64,000 bases of DNA. Source: Streptomyces xanthochromogenes (lineage in GTDB: Bacteria > Actinomycetota > Actinomycetes > Streptomycetales > Streptomycetaceae). Position numbers and translations under genes: made by a program. The notes under the pieces were generated by a model that did no database searches, was not told where the DNA came from, and was given only the letters and a program-made list of their open reading frames with translations. The stretch covers positions 62,001 to 126,000 of the forward strand of contig NZ_BMUZ01000008.1 in assembly GCF_014650455.1 (NCBI RefSeq). The letters run 5' to 3'. Positions 35,530-43,753 of this stretch are shown one piece after another (the first letter of the stretch is position 1; the number at the start of each line of letters is the position of its first letter).

Positions 35530-35708
35530 ACCCGTCGCAGCCGCGGCACCGGACAGTGATCGCCGAGTCCCCGATGGCGCGAGCCAGGGGAGCCGGGGAC
35601 CCACTCAGTCCCTGGGGTGAATCGGACGCCTCCGCCCGCGGGGGAGCCCGTAGGAGACCTTCCTGCTCCGAACCCGTCAGCTAACCCGGTAGGCGAGATG
35701 GAAGGAAA
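35530..35708 (+). promoter_or_regulatory. c-di-AMP riboswitch (ydaO-yuaA type)
   Basis: The leader of the M23 peptidase gene contains the conserved blocks of actinobacterial ydaO riboswitches: GAGCCAGGGGAGCCGGGGAC at 35581-35600, CTGGGGTGAATC around 35612, and near the 3' end CTCCGAACCCGTCAGCTAAC followed by CCGGTAGGCGAGATGGAAG. In Streptomyces this element precedes cell-wall hydrolase genes, and c-di-AMP binding lowers expression. The ribosome site AAGGA lies right after the aptamer. Exact 5' boundary is approximate. Confidence 0.9.
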
Positions 35709-35723
35709 GGACACCGCCGCTAC

Positions 35724-36488
35724 ATGGCGTTCACCCGTGCCACCGGGAAGCACCGCGCGCCCAGCCGAATGACGCGCCGCAGCGCGAACATCGCGGGCAT
35801 CGCCACCCTGGCCACCGCCGGAGTCGTAGGCACCCTCGCCTCCCCGGCCGTCGCCGCCCCGAGCTCCACCACCGACACCGGCCTCAGCCAGGCCATCGTG
35901 ATCGGCGACTCGATCGCCGACCAGCTGGGCGCCCAGGCCGACGCCCAGAAGCAGGCCGCCGCGAAGGCCCGGGCGAAGGCCGAGGCCGAGGCCGCCGCCA
36001 AGCGCAAGGCCGAGCAGCGCGCCCAGGAGGCGCGCGAGGCCAAGGAGCGCGCCGCGCGTGAGGCGGAGCGCAAGCGCCTCAACTCGTTCGTGGCGCCCAT
36101 ATCCGGCAGCTATGTGTCCACCGGCTACAAGACGGGCGGATCGCTGTGGTCCTCCGGCAGCCACACCGGCATCGACTTCCACGCGGGGATCGGCACGTCG
36201 GTCCACGCGGTGGGTCTGGGCACGGTCGTCGAGACCGGTGACGGTGGCGCCTACGGCAACAACGTCGTGATCAGGATGCACGACGGCACGTACACGCAGT
36301 ACGGGCACCTGTCCGTCATCCAGGTCTCCGTCGGCCAGTCCGTCGAGCCCGGCCAGCAGATCGCGCTGTCGGGCAACACCGGCAACACCACCGGCCCGCA
36401 CCTGCACTTCGAGGCCCGCACCGGTCCGGAGTACGGCTCGGACATCGATCCGATCGCCTACCTGCGCTCGCACGGCGTCAACGTCTGA
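35724..36488 (+). CDS. Secreted M23/LytM-family cell-wall peptidase
   Basis: This is a 254-residue protein. The signal peptide (hydrophobic part IAGIATLATAGVVGTLASPA, cleavage near AVAA) is followed by an Ala/Lys/Glu-rich coiled coil at about residues 70-120 and a C-terminal LytM domain. Zinc ligands are seen in SHTGIDFHAG, and HLHFEA; YGHLS carries the further catalytic His. The domain cleaves peptidoglycan cross-bridges. The c-di-AMP riboswitch directly upstream links its level to turgor/wall signalling. A strong terminator follows. Confidence 0.93.
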   Translation: MAFTRATGKHRAPSRMTRRSANIAGIATLATAGVVGTLASPAVAAPSSTTDTGLSQAIVIGDSIADQLGAQADAQKQAAAKARAKAEAEAAAKRKAEQRAQEAREAKERAAREAERKRLNSFVAPISGSYVSTGYKTGGSLWSSGSHTGIDFHAGIGTSVHAVGLGTVVETGDGGAYGNNVVIRMHDGTYTQYGHLSVIQVSVGQSVEPGQQIALSGNTGNTTGPHLHFEARTGPEYGSDIDPIAYLRSHGVNV

Positions 36489-36515
36489 GACGTCACCGAC
36501 GCTCCCCGCGCACCC

Positions 36516-36548
36516 CGAAGGCCCCCGGCACACCGCCGGGGGCCTTCG
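36516..36548 (+). terminator. Terminator after the M23 peptidase gene
   Basis: Perfect 14-bp stem CGAAGGCCCCCGGC / GCCGGGGGCCTTCG with a 5-base loop. Confidence 0.85.
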
Positions 36549-36669
36549 CCTTTGGCCAAAAGATATGCCTTGGTTCCGGCCCGTCACGTGGAATTAACAA
36601 GGCCTGCAATAGAGTCGCGAAAAAGCATTGGTCGACCGCGTTCCGCGGGGAATGAAGCGGAGGTTCGCC

Positions 36670-37347
36670 ATGCGCATTCCGGCGCATTCGGTATGCACGG
36701 CCATACGCGACGACATCGTCACGGGTGTCTTCGAGCGCGGCGGCCGGCTGACCGAGGAAGTCCTCGCCCGCCGTTACGGGGTCTCGCGCGTCCCGGTCCG
36801 CGAGGCATTGCGCACCCTGGAGTCCGAGGGGTTCGTCACCACCCGCAGACACGCCGGTGCCTGTGTGGCCGAGCCCACCGAGGTGGAGGCCGCCGACCTC
36901 CTCGAACTGCGCGTCCTGCTCGAACCGCTGGCCGCGGCCCGGGCCGCGCGCCGCCGCACCGAGGCCCATCTCAAGGTGCTGCGCGGCCTGGTGAGGCTGG
37001 GTCAGGACCGGGCCAGGCGGGGCCAGGGCGAGGATCTGCGCTCGCTCGGCGGCTGGTACCACGAGACGCTCGCCCAGGCCTCCGCGAGCCCCGGACTCAT
37101 CGCGATGCTGACGCAACTGCGGCACAAGGTGGCCTGGATGTACGCGGTCGAGACGCCGGCCCGACCCACCGAGGCCTGGGCCGAACTCGGTGCGATCACC
37201 GACGCGGTGACCCGGGGCGACGCCGAACGCGCCCGCTCGCTCACGGCCGTCGCCGCCGAGCGGTCCTTTTCCGCCCATCGGCTGCGCACGGCGGCGCCGG
37301 TGAGAACTCCGCAACATCCCGTCAACACGGCGAGCGCCCGCGGTTAA
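36670..37347 (+). CDS. GntR-family (FadR/FCD-type) transcriptional regulator
   Basis: This is a 225-residue regulator. The N-terminal winged helix reads VCTAIRDDIVTGVFERGGRL, LARRYGVSRVPVREALRTLE and GFVTTRRHAGACV. An all-helical FCD effector domain fills the rest. ATG 36670 follows GCGGAGG; upstream in-frame codons lie across the ribosome site. In the FCD part metal-binding His/Asp residues are only partly evident. It stands alone between two terminators, so its target cannot be inferred from the neighbours. Confidence 0.88.
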   Translation: MRIPAHSVCTAIRDDIVTGVFERGGRLTEEVLARRYGVSRVPVREALRTLESEGFVTTRRHAGACVAEPTEVEAADLLELRVLLEPLAAARAARRRTEAHLKVLRGLVRLGQDRARRGQGEDLRSLGGWYHETLAQASASPGLIAMLTQLRHKVAWMYAVETPARPTEAWAELGAITDAVTRGDAERARSLTAVAAERSFSAHRLRTAAPVRTPQHPVNTASARG

Positions 37348-37449
37348 CACCGGGGCCGTATACAAAGAAGGCGTATTCGGGGGCGGCACAGTGCTGCCCG
37401 GAATTGTTGAGCCCGCCCGGCGATCCGCGGGAAACAAACGGAAAAGCAA

Positions 37450-37487
37450 AAGGACCGCCGAGCCCCGATACGGGTTCCGCGGTCCTT
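37450..37487 (-). terminator. Terminator of ptsH
   Basis: Stem AAGGACCGC / GCGGTCCTT with additional inner GC pairing. Read on the minus strand it is followed by a T-rich stretch, so it terminates ptsH transcription. Confidence 0.75.
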
Positions 37488-37520
37488 CGGTGTGATGCCG
37501 ACGGCGTGGTGCCGACTGGA

Positions 37521-37802
37521 TCAGACGGTCTCGGGGAGCTCCTCGAGACCCTCGGCGACCAGCTTGGCCAGCCGGTCGAGCGCGGCGTCCGCGCCCTCGG
37601 CGTCGGAGGCCAGCACGATCTCCTCGCCGCCCTGCGCACCCAGACCGAGCACCGCGAGCATGGACGCGGCGTTGACCGGGTCGCCGCCGGCCTTGGCGAT
37701 CGTCATGGGGACTCCGGCAGCCGTGGCGGCACGGACGAAGATGGACGCGGGGCGGGCGTGCAGGCCCTCGGCCCAGCCGACGTTGACGCGGCGCTCAGCC
37801 AT
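37521..37802 (-). CDS. ptsH: HPr phosphocarrier protein
   Basis: This is a 93-residue PTS phosphocarrier. The active-site His is in GLHARPASIFVRAA (about residue 15), where enzyme I transfers phosphate. The region around position 46-55 reads NAASMLAVLGLGAQGG. ATG 37802 has GAAGGG upstream. HPr relays phosphate from phosphoenolpyruvate to sugar EII complexes in the cytoplasm. It is divergent from the pat-like gene at 37955. Confidence 0.95.
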   Translation of the reverse strand: MAERRVNVGWAEGLHARPASIFVRAATAAGVPMTIAKAGGDPVNAASMLAVLGLGAQGGEEIVLASDAEGADAALDRLAKLVAEGLEELPETV

Positions 37803-37954
37803 GGTGTTGCCCTTCGAAATCTCTGACGGTTGTCTAGACCAGTCTCTCACGGGGTGTGCGGTGCTCGTACCGACCTTAGGCCCCAGTGTGCCGCCGATCG
37901 GCCCTCCCCACCTTGCCCCGCCCCGCACGGCCCCGCGACCCGTACGCTTTCGGT

Positions 37955-40840
37955 ATGACGACGGCGTCCGACCCCGCGTACCCGGCTCACTGGGAGGCCG
38001 ACGTGGTGCTGCGCGACGGCGGCACCGCGCGCATCAGGCCCATCACCACCGAGGACGCCGAGCGCCTGGTCTCCTTCTACGAGCTCGTCTCGGACGAGTC
38101 GAAGTACTACCGCTTCTTCGCGCCCTACCCCCGGCTCTCCGCCAAGGACGTCCACCGCTTCACCCATCACGACTACGTCGACCGGGTCGGCCTGGCGGCC
38201 ACCATCGGCGGCGAGTTCATCGCGACCGTGCGCTACGACCGGATCAACGCCCAGGGCCGCCCCGCCTCCGCCCCGGCCGACGAGGCCGAGGTCGCCTTCC
38301 TGGTCCAGGACGCCCACCAGGGCCGGGGGGTCGCCTCCACGCTGCTGGAACACATCGCGGCGGTCGCCCGCGAGCGCGGGATCAGGCGGTTCGCGGCCGA
38401 GGTGCTGCCCGCCAACAGCAAGATGATCAAGGTGTTCACGGACGCCGGCTACCAGCAGAAGCGGTCCTTCGAGGACGGCTCGGTCCACCTCACCCTGGAT
38501 CTGGAGCCCACCGCGGAGTCGCTCGCCGTGCAGCGCGCCCGTGAGCACCGCGCCGAGGCGCGCTCCGTGCAGCGCCTGCTCTCGCCCGGCTCGGTCGCGG
38601 TCGTCGGAGCCGGCCGCGCTCCCGGCGGCGTCGGCCGTGCGGTGCTGCGCAACGTCCTGGACGCCGGGTTCACCGGGCGCACGTACGCGGTGAACAGCGC
38701 GCTCGGTCCCGGGCCGCACGCGATCGAGGGCGTCCCGGCGTACACCTCCGTCGGCGCGATCGGCGAACCGGTGGATCTCGCGATCCTCGCGGTCCCCGCC
38801 GAACGGGTGCCCGAGGCCGTCGCCGACTGCGGCGAGCACGGCGTCCAGAGCCTGGTCGTCCTGTCGGCCGAGTACGCGGAGAGCGGCGAGAGCGGCCGCG
38901 AGCGCCAGCGCGCCCTGGTCCGCCAGGCCCGCAGTCACGGGATGCGGCTGATCGGTCCCAACGCGTTCGGGATCATCAACACCGCGCCCGGGGTGCGCCT
39001 CAACGCCTCGCTCGCCCCCGAGGCGCCGCCCGCCGGACGCATCGGCCTGTTCACCCAGTCCGGCGCGATCGGCATCGCCCTCCTGTCGGGCCTCTACCGG
39101 CGGGGCGCGGGCCTGTCCACGTTCATCTCCTCCGGCAACCGCGCGGACCTGTCGGGCAACGACTTCCTGCAGTACTGGTACGAGGACCCCGACACCGACG
39201 TGGTGCTGCTCTACCTCGAATCCATCGGCAACCCGCGCAAGTTCACCCGGCTCGCCCGGCGTACCGCCGCCGCGAAGCCCGTCGTGGTCGTCAAGGGCGC
39301 CCGGCACAGCGGCACCACCCCGCCGGGCCACGCCGTCCCGGTGACGAAGGTGCCGGACGCCACGGTCTCGGCGCTGCTGCGCCAGGCGGGCGTCATCCTG
39401 GTCGGCACCGTCACCGAGCTCGTGGACGCCGGCCTGCTCCTGGCGGGCCAGCCGCTGCCCGCGGGCCCGCGCGTGGCGATCCTCGGCAACTCCGAGTCCC
39501 TCGGCCTGCTGACGTACGACGCCTGCCTGACCGAAGGGCTGCGTCCGCTGCGGCCGCTCGACCTGACGACCGGAGCGACCCCGGCGGACTTCCGGGCGGC
39601 GCTGGCCGCGGCCCTGGCCGACGACGACTGCGACGCGGTCGTGGTGACCGCCATCCCCTGGGTCGGCGAGAGCGGAGCGCTGGAGTCCGGCGACGGCCAG
39701 GTCCTCGCCGACGCCCTGCGCGCGGCGGCGGCCGCCGCCCCCGCGAAGCCGGTGGCGGTGGTCCACGTGGAAATCGGCGGCCTGGCCGAGGCCCTCTCGG
39801 CGGCGGCCCGTACGGTCCGGCCAACTCCGTTGCTCTCTTCTGCCCCGGCTCAACCAGTGCCGCACGATCCAGCCCCTCCGGCGTTCGAGGAGCGGGGGTC
39901 CGGGGGCGGAGCCCCTGGCAGCCCCACCGGCGGGCAGCCGGAGAACGACCCACCCCCGCCCCGTGAGGCACACCGCATTCCCGCCTACCCCGCCGCGGAG
40001 CGAGCGGTCCGCGCGCTGGCCGAGGCCGTGCGCTACGCCCGCTGGCGGCGCGAGTCCGCCGAGCCCGGCAGGGCGGGGGAGTACGACGACATCGACGAGC
40101 CGGGCGCCGCCGCGCTGATCGACCGCATCCTCGGCCCCGCCCCCGACGCCCGCGGCACCACCCTGTCCACCGAGGACGCCGGGGAACTGCTCGGCCGGTA
40201 CGGCATCCCCGTGCGCCCCACCCTGCCCGCACCCGACGCGGCCCGTGCCGTCGAGGCGGCGGCCCGCCTCGGCTATCCCGTCGCGCTCAAGACCACCGCC
40301 CCGCACCTGCGCCACCGCCCCGACCTCGGCGGCGTACGCCTCGACCTCGCGGACGAGCACCAACTCGCCCGTGCATATGCCGAATTGACGGCCGCCCTCG
40401 GCAAGCCCGAGGAACTGGGGCCCGTCGTGCAGGCCATGGTTCCGCGCGGGGTGGACACCGTCGTGCGCGCCTCGATCGACTCCGCGGTCGGCGCGGTGCT
40501 GTCCTTCGGACTGTCCGGCGCCGCCTCCGAGCTGCTCGGCGACACCGCGCACCGCCTCATCCCCGCCACCGACCGTGACGCCCGTGAACTGCTGAGATCC
40601 ATCCGCACGGCACCGCTCCTGTTCGGCTGGCGGGGTTCCGCTCCCGTCGACACCGCGGCCCTCGAAGAACTGCTGCTGCGGGTGTCGCGGCTGGTCGACG
40701 ACCATCCCGAGGTGGTCGCGGTGGGCCTGGAGCCCGTCATCGTCGCCCAGCGGGGCCTCTCGGTGCTCGGCGCGACCGTCCGCCTGGCCCCCGCTCCACC
40801 CCGTACCGACCTCGGCCCCCGACGCCTGCCCAGCTACTGA
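37955..40840 (+). CDS. GNAT acetyltransferase fused to NDP-forming acyl-CoA synthetase-like domains (Pat-type)
   Basis: This is a 961-residue fusion. Residues about 15-175 are a GNAT domain (YRFFAPYPRLSAKDVHRF, acetyl-CoA loop VQDAHQGRGVASTLL). Then come a CoA-binding Rossmann domain (SPGSVAVVGAGRAPGGVGRA), a succinyl-CoA ligase-like domain (IGLFTQSGAIGIALL) and an ATP-grasp domain from about residue 700 (YGIPVRPTLPAPDAARA). The usual SHTG phospho-His loop of active synthetases appears changed (HSGTTPPGHAVP). This suggests, as for the known S. lividans protein acetyltransferase, a sensor rather than a catalytic synthetase part. It probably acetylates lysines of acyl-CoA synthetases. A Pro/Gly-rich linker (about residues 628-675) coincides with a repeat element. 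Confidence 0.87.
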   Translation: MTTASDPAYPAHWEADVVLRDGGTARIRPITTEDAERLVSFYELVSDESKYYRFFAPYPRLSAKDVHRFTHHDYVDRVGLAATIGGEFIATVRYDRINAQGRPASAPADEAEVAFLVQDAHQGRGVASTLLEHIAAVARERGIRRFAAEVLPANSKMIKVFTDAGYQQKRSFEDGSVHLTLDLEPTAESLAVQRAREHRAEARSVQRLLSPGSVAVVGAGRAPGGVGRAVLRNVLDAGFTGRTYAVNSALGPGPHAIEGVPAYTSVGAIGEPVDLAILAVPAERVPEAVADCGEHGVQSLVVLSAEYAESGESGRERQRALVRQARSHGMRLIGPNAFGIINTAPGVRLNASLAPEAPPAGRIGLFTQSGAIGIALLSGLYRRGAGLSTFISSGNRADLSGNDFLQYWYEDPDTDVVLLYLESIGNPRKFTRLARRTAAAKPVVVVKGARHSGTTPPGHAVPVTKVPDATVSALLRQAGVILVGTVTELVDAGLLLAGQPLPAGPRVAILGNSESLGLLTYDACLTEGLRPLRPLDLTTGATPADFRAALAAALADDDCDAVVVTAIPWVGESGALESGDGQVLADALRAAAAAAPAKPVAVVHVEIGGLAEALSAAARTVRPTPLLSSAPAQPVPHDPAPPAFEERGSGGGAPGSPTGGQPENDPPPPREAHRIPAYPAAERAVRALAEAVRYARWRRESAEPGRAGEYDDIDEPGAAALIDRILGPAPDARGTTLSTEDAGELLGRYGIPVRPTLPAPDAARAVEAAARLGYPVALKTTAPHLRHRPDLGGVRLDLADEHQLARAYAELTAALGKPEELGPVVQAMVPRGVDTVVRASIDSAVGAVLSFGLSGAASELLGDTAHRLIPATDRDARELLRSIRTAPLLFGWRGSAPVDTAALEELLLRVSRLVDDHPEVVAVGLEPVIVAQRGLSVLGATVRLAPAPPRTDLGPRRLPSY
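39870..39919 (+). repeat. REP-like intergenic element lying in frame within the pat-type gene
   Basis: The linker-coding DNA reads CAGCCCCTCCGGCGTTCGAG followed by GAGCGGGGGTC and the palindrome GGGGGCGGAGCCCC. This matches the common Streptomyces intergenic element; its reverse complement is represented at 4858-4879. Here it is translated as part of a Pro/Gly-rich linker. Confidence 0.65.
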
Positions 40841-40890
40841 CCGGCGTCCGCCGGGCCGTCCGCCCCCGGCGGGAGCTTAGGATGGACCCC

Positions 40891-41478
40891 ATGGCGAAGA
40901 CCGGTACGACGACCCAGGGGCTCCGCGCGGCGATCGAGCGCAGCGGCTACTACCCGGCCCTTGTGGCCGAGGCGGTGGAGGCCGCGGTCGGGGGCGAACC
41001 GATCGCGTCGTACCTGGTGCACCAGGAGACCACCTTCGACGCCAACGAGGTACGCCGTCATGTGACGGTCCTCGTGCTCACGGACAACCGCTTCATCGTC
41101 AGCCACACCGACGAGCAGAACGCCGACACCAGCTCCCCGACGCCGTACGCGACCACCTCCACGGAGTCCGTGAAGCTCGGCCGGATCTCGTCCGTCGTGA
41201 TGAGCCGCGTCGTCGCCAACCCGGAGTCCTACACACCGGGCACCCTGCCCCGCGAGGTCGTCCTGACCATCGGCTGGGGCGCGGTCGCCCGGATCGACCT
41301 GGAGCCCGCCGCCTGCGGCGACCCGAACTGCGACGCCGACCACGGCTACACGGGCAACTCCACCGCCGACGACCTGAGCCTGCGCGTCAGCGAGGCCGGC
41401 GACGGCCCCGACACGGTCCGCCAGACGCTGGCCTTCGCGCAGGCCCTGTCCGAGGCGACCGCGGCGGCCGGCCGCTGA
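40891..41478 (+). CDS. DUF5998 family protein
   Basis: This is a 195-residue soluble protein of a conserved actinobacterial family with no known function. It has a predicted alpha/beta character with LRAAIERSGYYPALVAEAVE at the N-terminus, a central VRRHVTVLVLTDNRFIVSHT, and the Cys/His-containing segment ACGDPNCDADHG (about residues 145-156), which could bind a metal. ATG 40891 is chosen since homologues start MAKT; ATG 40882 is also possible. TAGGAT at 40878-40883 resembles a -10 box that would give a leaderless mRNA starting at 40891. It overlaps the next gene by one base. Confidence 0.8.
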   Translation: MAKTGTTTQGLRAAIERSGYYPALVAEAVEAAVGGEPIASYLVHQETTFDANEVRRHVTVLVLTDNRFIVSHTDEQNADTSSPTPYATTSTESVKLGRISSVVMSRVVANPESYTPGTLPREVVLTIGWGAVARIDLEPAACGDPNCDADHGYTGNSTADDLSLRVSEAGDGPDTVRQTLAFAQALSEATAAAGR

Positions 41479-42665
41479 TGGCGCAGCCCGCCTGGCAGGA
41501 TCCCGAACCCCTCGCCCTCGACACCGCACCCGTCCCCGAGTACGGCACCGGATCGCTCGCCGATCTGCTGCCCACCCTCGTGGCGGGCCAGGGCGTACCC
41601 GGATTCGAGCCGCGCATCGCCGAGCTCGCGCCCGCCGACCGCAACTGCGTCTTCCTGATCGACGGCCTCGGCTGGGAGCAGATCAAGGCGCACCCCGACG
41701 AGGCGCCCTATCTGCATGCGCTGCTCGCCACCTCGCGCGGCGGCACCGGCCGGCCCATAACCGCCGGGTTCCCCGCCACCACCGCGACCTCGCTCGCCTC
41801 GGTCGGCACCGGCCTCGCCCCCGGCGAGCACGGGCTGCCCGGCTACACCGCGCGCAATCCCGACAGCGGCGCGCTGATGAACCAGCTCCGCTGGAAGCCG
41901 TGGACCGACCCGCACACCTGGCAGCCCCACCCCACCGTCTTCCAGCTCGCCGACCGGGCGGGCGTGCACACCGCCCAGGTGTCCTCGCCGGACTTCGAGC
42001 ACACCCCGCTCACCAAGGTCGCACTCAGCGGCGGCACCTTCCGCGGCCGGCTCTCCGGCGAGGAGCGCATGGACCTGGCGGCGGAGCAACTCGCCGCCGG
42101 TGACCGGTCGTTGGTGTACACGTACTACTCCGACGTCGACGGCAAGGGCCACCGATTCGGCGTGGACTCGGACGCCTGGCGCGGCCAGCTGATGTACGTC
42201 GACCGGCTCGCCCAGCGCCTGGCCGAGCAACTGCCGCCGCGCGCGGCCCTGTACGTCACGGCCGACCACGGCATGATCGACATCCCCTTCGACGAGCAGT
42301 CCCGCATCGACTTCGACGAGGACTGGGAGCTGCGCGCGGGCGTCGCCCTGCTCGGCGGTGAGGGCCGGGCCCGCCATGTGTACGCGGTGCCGGGCGCCGC
42401 CCCGGACGTGCTGACCTGCTGGCGCGAGGTGCTCGGCGAGCAGTTCTGGGTGGCGGGCCGCGACGAGGCGATCGCCGCGGGCTGGTTCGGCCCCCGGATC
42501 GACGAGCGGGTGTACGGCCGGATCGGCGACGTGGTCGCCGCCGCCCGGGACGACGTCGTCATCACCGCGTCCCAGCGCGAGCCCCACGAGTCCCTGATGG
42601 TCGGCAACCACGGCTCGATGACCCCGGTGGAACAGCTCGTACCGCTCCTCGAAGTACGCTCGTAA
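41478..42665 (+). CDS. Alkaline phosphatase superfamily nucleotide pyrophosphatase/phosphodiesterase
   Basis: This is a 395-residue enzyme of the NPP/alkaline phosphatase fold. Metal and nucleophile motifs: VFLIDGLGWEQ (first Asp), the Thr nucleophile in AGFPATTATSLASV, YSDVDGKGHRFG (Asp/His), and TADHGMID (Asp/His), with a last His in NHGSMTP. These residues coordinate two zinc ions. No signal peptide is seen. ATG 41478 overlaps the previous stop by one base, so translation is coupled. The substrate is not known. Confidence 0.87.
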   Translation: MAQPAWQDPEPLALDTAPVPEYGTGSLADLLPTLVAGQGVPGFEPRIAELAPADRNCVFLIDGLGWEQIKAHPDEAPYLHALLATSRGGTGRPITAGFPATTATSLASVGTGLAPGEHGLPGYTARNPDSGALMNQLRWKPWTDPHTWQPHPTVFQLADRAGVHTAQVSSPDFEHTPLTKVALSGGTFRGRLSGEERMDLAAEQLAAGDRSLVYTYYSDVDGKGHRFGVDSDAWRGQLMYVDRLAQRLAEQLPPRAALYVTADHGMIDIPFDEQSRIDFDEDWELRAGVALLGGEGRARHVYAVPGAAPDVLTCWREVLGEQFWVAGRDEAIAAGWFGPRIDERVYGRIGDVVAAARDDVVITASQREPHESLMVGNHGSMTPVEQLVPLLEVRS

Positions 42666-42703
42666 CCACCCCCCCCCACGATCTGAAAGGCCGTCACCTT
42701 CCC

Positions 42704-43387
42704 ATGCCCGAGCTGGTGTTCTTCTCCGGAACGATGGACTGCGGAAAGAGCACCCTCGCTCTTCAGATCGAGCACAACCGCTCGGCGCGCGGGCTCCAGG
42801 GCATGATCTTCACCCGGGACGACCGGGCCGGCGAGGGCAAGCTGTCCTCGCGGCTGGGCCTGGTGACCGACGCGGTCGAGGCCGCCGACGGCTTCGACTT
42901 CTACGGCCATCTCGTCGCCCACCTGTCCAAGGGGGGCCGCTGCGACTACGTCATCGCGGACGAGGCCCAGTTCCTCGCGCCCGAGCAGATCGACCAGCTC
43001 GCCAAGGTCGTCGACGACCTCGAACTCGACGTCTTCGCCTTCGGCATCACCACCGACTTCCGCTCGAAGCTGTTCCCCGGCTCGCAGCGGCTGGTCGAAC
43101 TCGCCGACCGGGTCGAGGTGCTCCAGGTCGAGGCACTGTGCTGGTGCGGCGCCCGCGCCACCCACAACGCCCGCACCATCGGCGGCCGGATGGTCGTCGA
43201 GGGCGCCCAGGTCGTCGTCGGCGACGTCAACCAGGCCGCCGACGAGATCGGCTACGAGGTGCTGTGCCGGCGCCATCACCGCCGCCGCACGACGGCCGCC
43301 GCGGCCCGCGCCGCCGCCCTCTCCCCGGATGTGCTCCCGGTCGACGCGGTCGACGCCGAGGCGCAGGGCCCGGCTGTCCGCGCCTGA
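42704..43387 (+). CDS. tdk: Thymidine kinase (type II)
   Basis: This is a 227-residue enzyme phosphorylating thymidine with ATP (salvage). P-loop GTMDCGKSTLAL lies near the N-terminus; the DEAQF motif supplies Mg-binding and catalytic residues. Zinc lasso residues are in CWCGARATHN and CRRHH, and the thymidine-binding lasso is RTIGGRMVVEGAQV. The C-terminus is extended by about 30 Ala-rich residues. It follows the phosphodiesterase gene by 38 bases and is the last conserved gene before the peptide cassette. Confidence 0.94.
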   Translation: MPELVFFSGTMDCGKSTLALQIEHNRSARGLQGMIFTRDDRAGEGKLSSRLGLVTDAVEAADGFDFYGHLVAHLSKGGRCDYVIADEAQFLAPEQIDQLAKVVDDLELDVFAFGITTDFRSKLFPGSQRLVELADRVEVLQVEALCWCGARATHNARTIGGRMVVEGAQVVVGDVNQAADEIGYEVLCRRHHRRRTTAAAARAAALSPDVLPVDAVDAEAQGPAVRA

Positions 43388-43474
43388 GGCACCGGGCCCG
43401 AAAGGCCCTGAGGGCGCGGCCCAACAGGCCCTGGAAACAAGCCTGTTCGCCGTTCGTCCGGCAGACGGTACGAA

Positions 43475-43503
43475 GGTGTTCGGCATCGGTTCGCCCGAAC
43501 ACC
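43475..43503. promoter_or_regulatory. Inverted repeat upstream of the small peptide gene
   Basis: Perfect 9-bp arms GGTGTTCGG and CCGAACACC flank an 11-base spacer, 70 bases ahead of the peptide ATG. The size and symmetry fit an operator for a dimeric regulator. The XRE protein at 47634-48080 is a possible binder. Confidence 0.55.
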
Positions 43504-43573
43504 ACGACCGCCCCGGCCCGTGTACTCCTGGGGTGTCGCCGCCGTCGCGGCCGACTCCCTCAAGGAGGACACC

Positions 43574-43657
43574 ATGAAGAAGATCATCGTGCGCAAGACC
43601 GGCTCGATCCGTCTGACCGCACCGTGCCAGACCCACTACAACCTGTTCGCCTTCTGA
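43574..43657 (+). CDS. Small peptide (27 aa), candidate RiPP or signalling precursor
   Basis: This is a short open frame with AAGGAGGA four bases ahead of ATG, among the best ribosome sites in the window. The peptide starts MKKIIVRK, continues with a basic/hydrophobic stretch ending RLTA, and finishes with a distinct tail: PCQT then HYNLFAF. It has one Cys, a Thr, a His and three aromatic residues in the last 11. The division between a basic leader-like half and a Cys/aromatic core-like half resembles precursors of modified peptides. It lies between an operator-like inverted repeat and a hairpin, and directly precedes genes for a PqqD-like/M50 membrane protease, a TPR protein and a flavin reductase. 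Function is inferred from context; I do not recognise the family. Confidence 0.75.
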   Translation: MKKIIVRKTGSIRLTAPCQTHYNLFAF

Positions 43658-43685
43658 CCGGCACGCTCCACGACGTGTGCGCAGC

Positions 43686-43719
43686 GGGGCCCGCGCCTTC
43701 ATCCGGGGGCGCGGGCCCC
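43686..43719 (+). terminator. Attenuator-like hairpin between the peptide and protease genes
   Basis: Perfect 12-bp stem GGGGCCCGCGCC / GGCGCGGGCCCC with a 10-base loop. Such a hairpin after a peptide gene commonly makes the precursor more abundant than the downstream enzymes. Confidence 0.75.
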
Positions 43720-43753
43720 GTCCCGATCCCGTACACCTACCGGGAGGCGTCCC

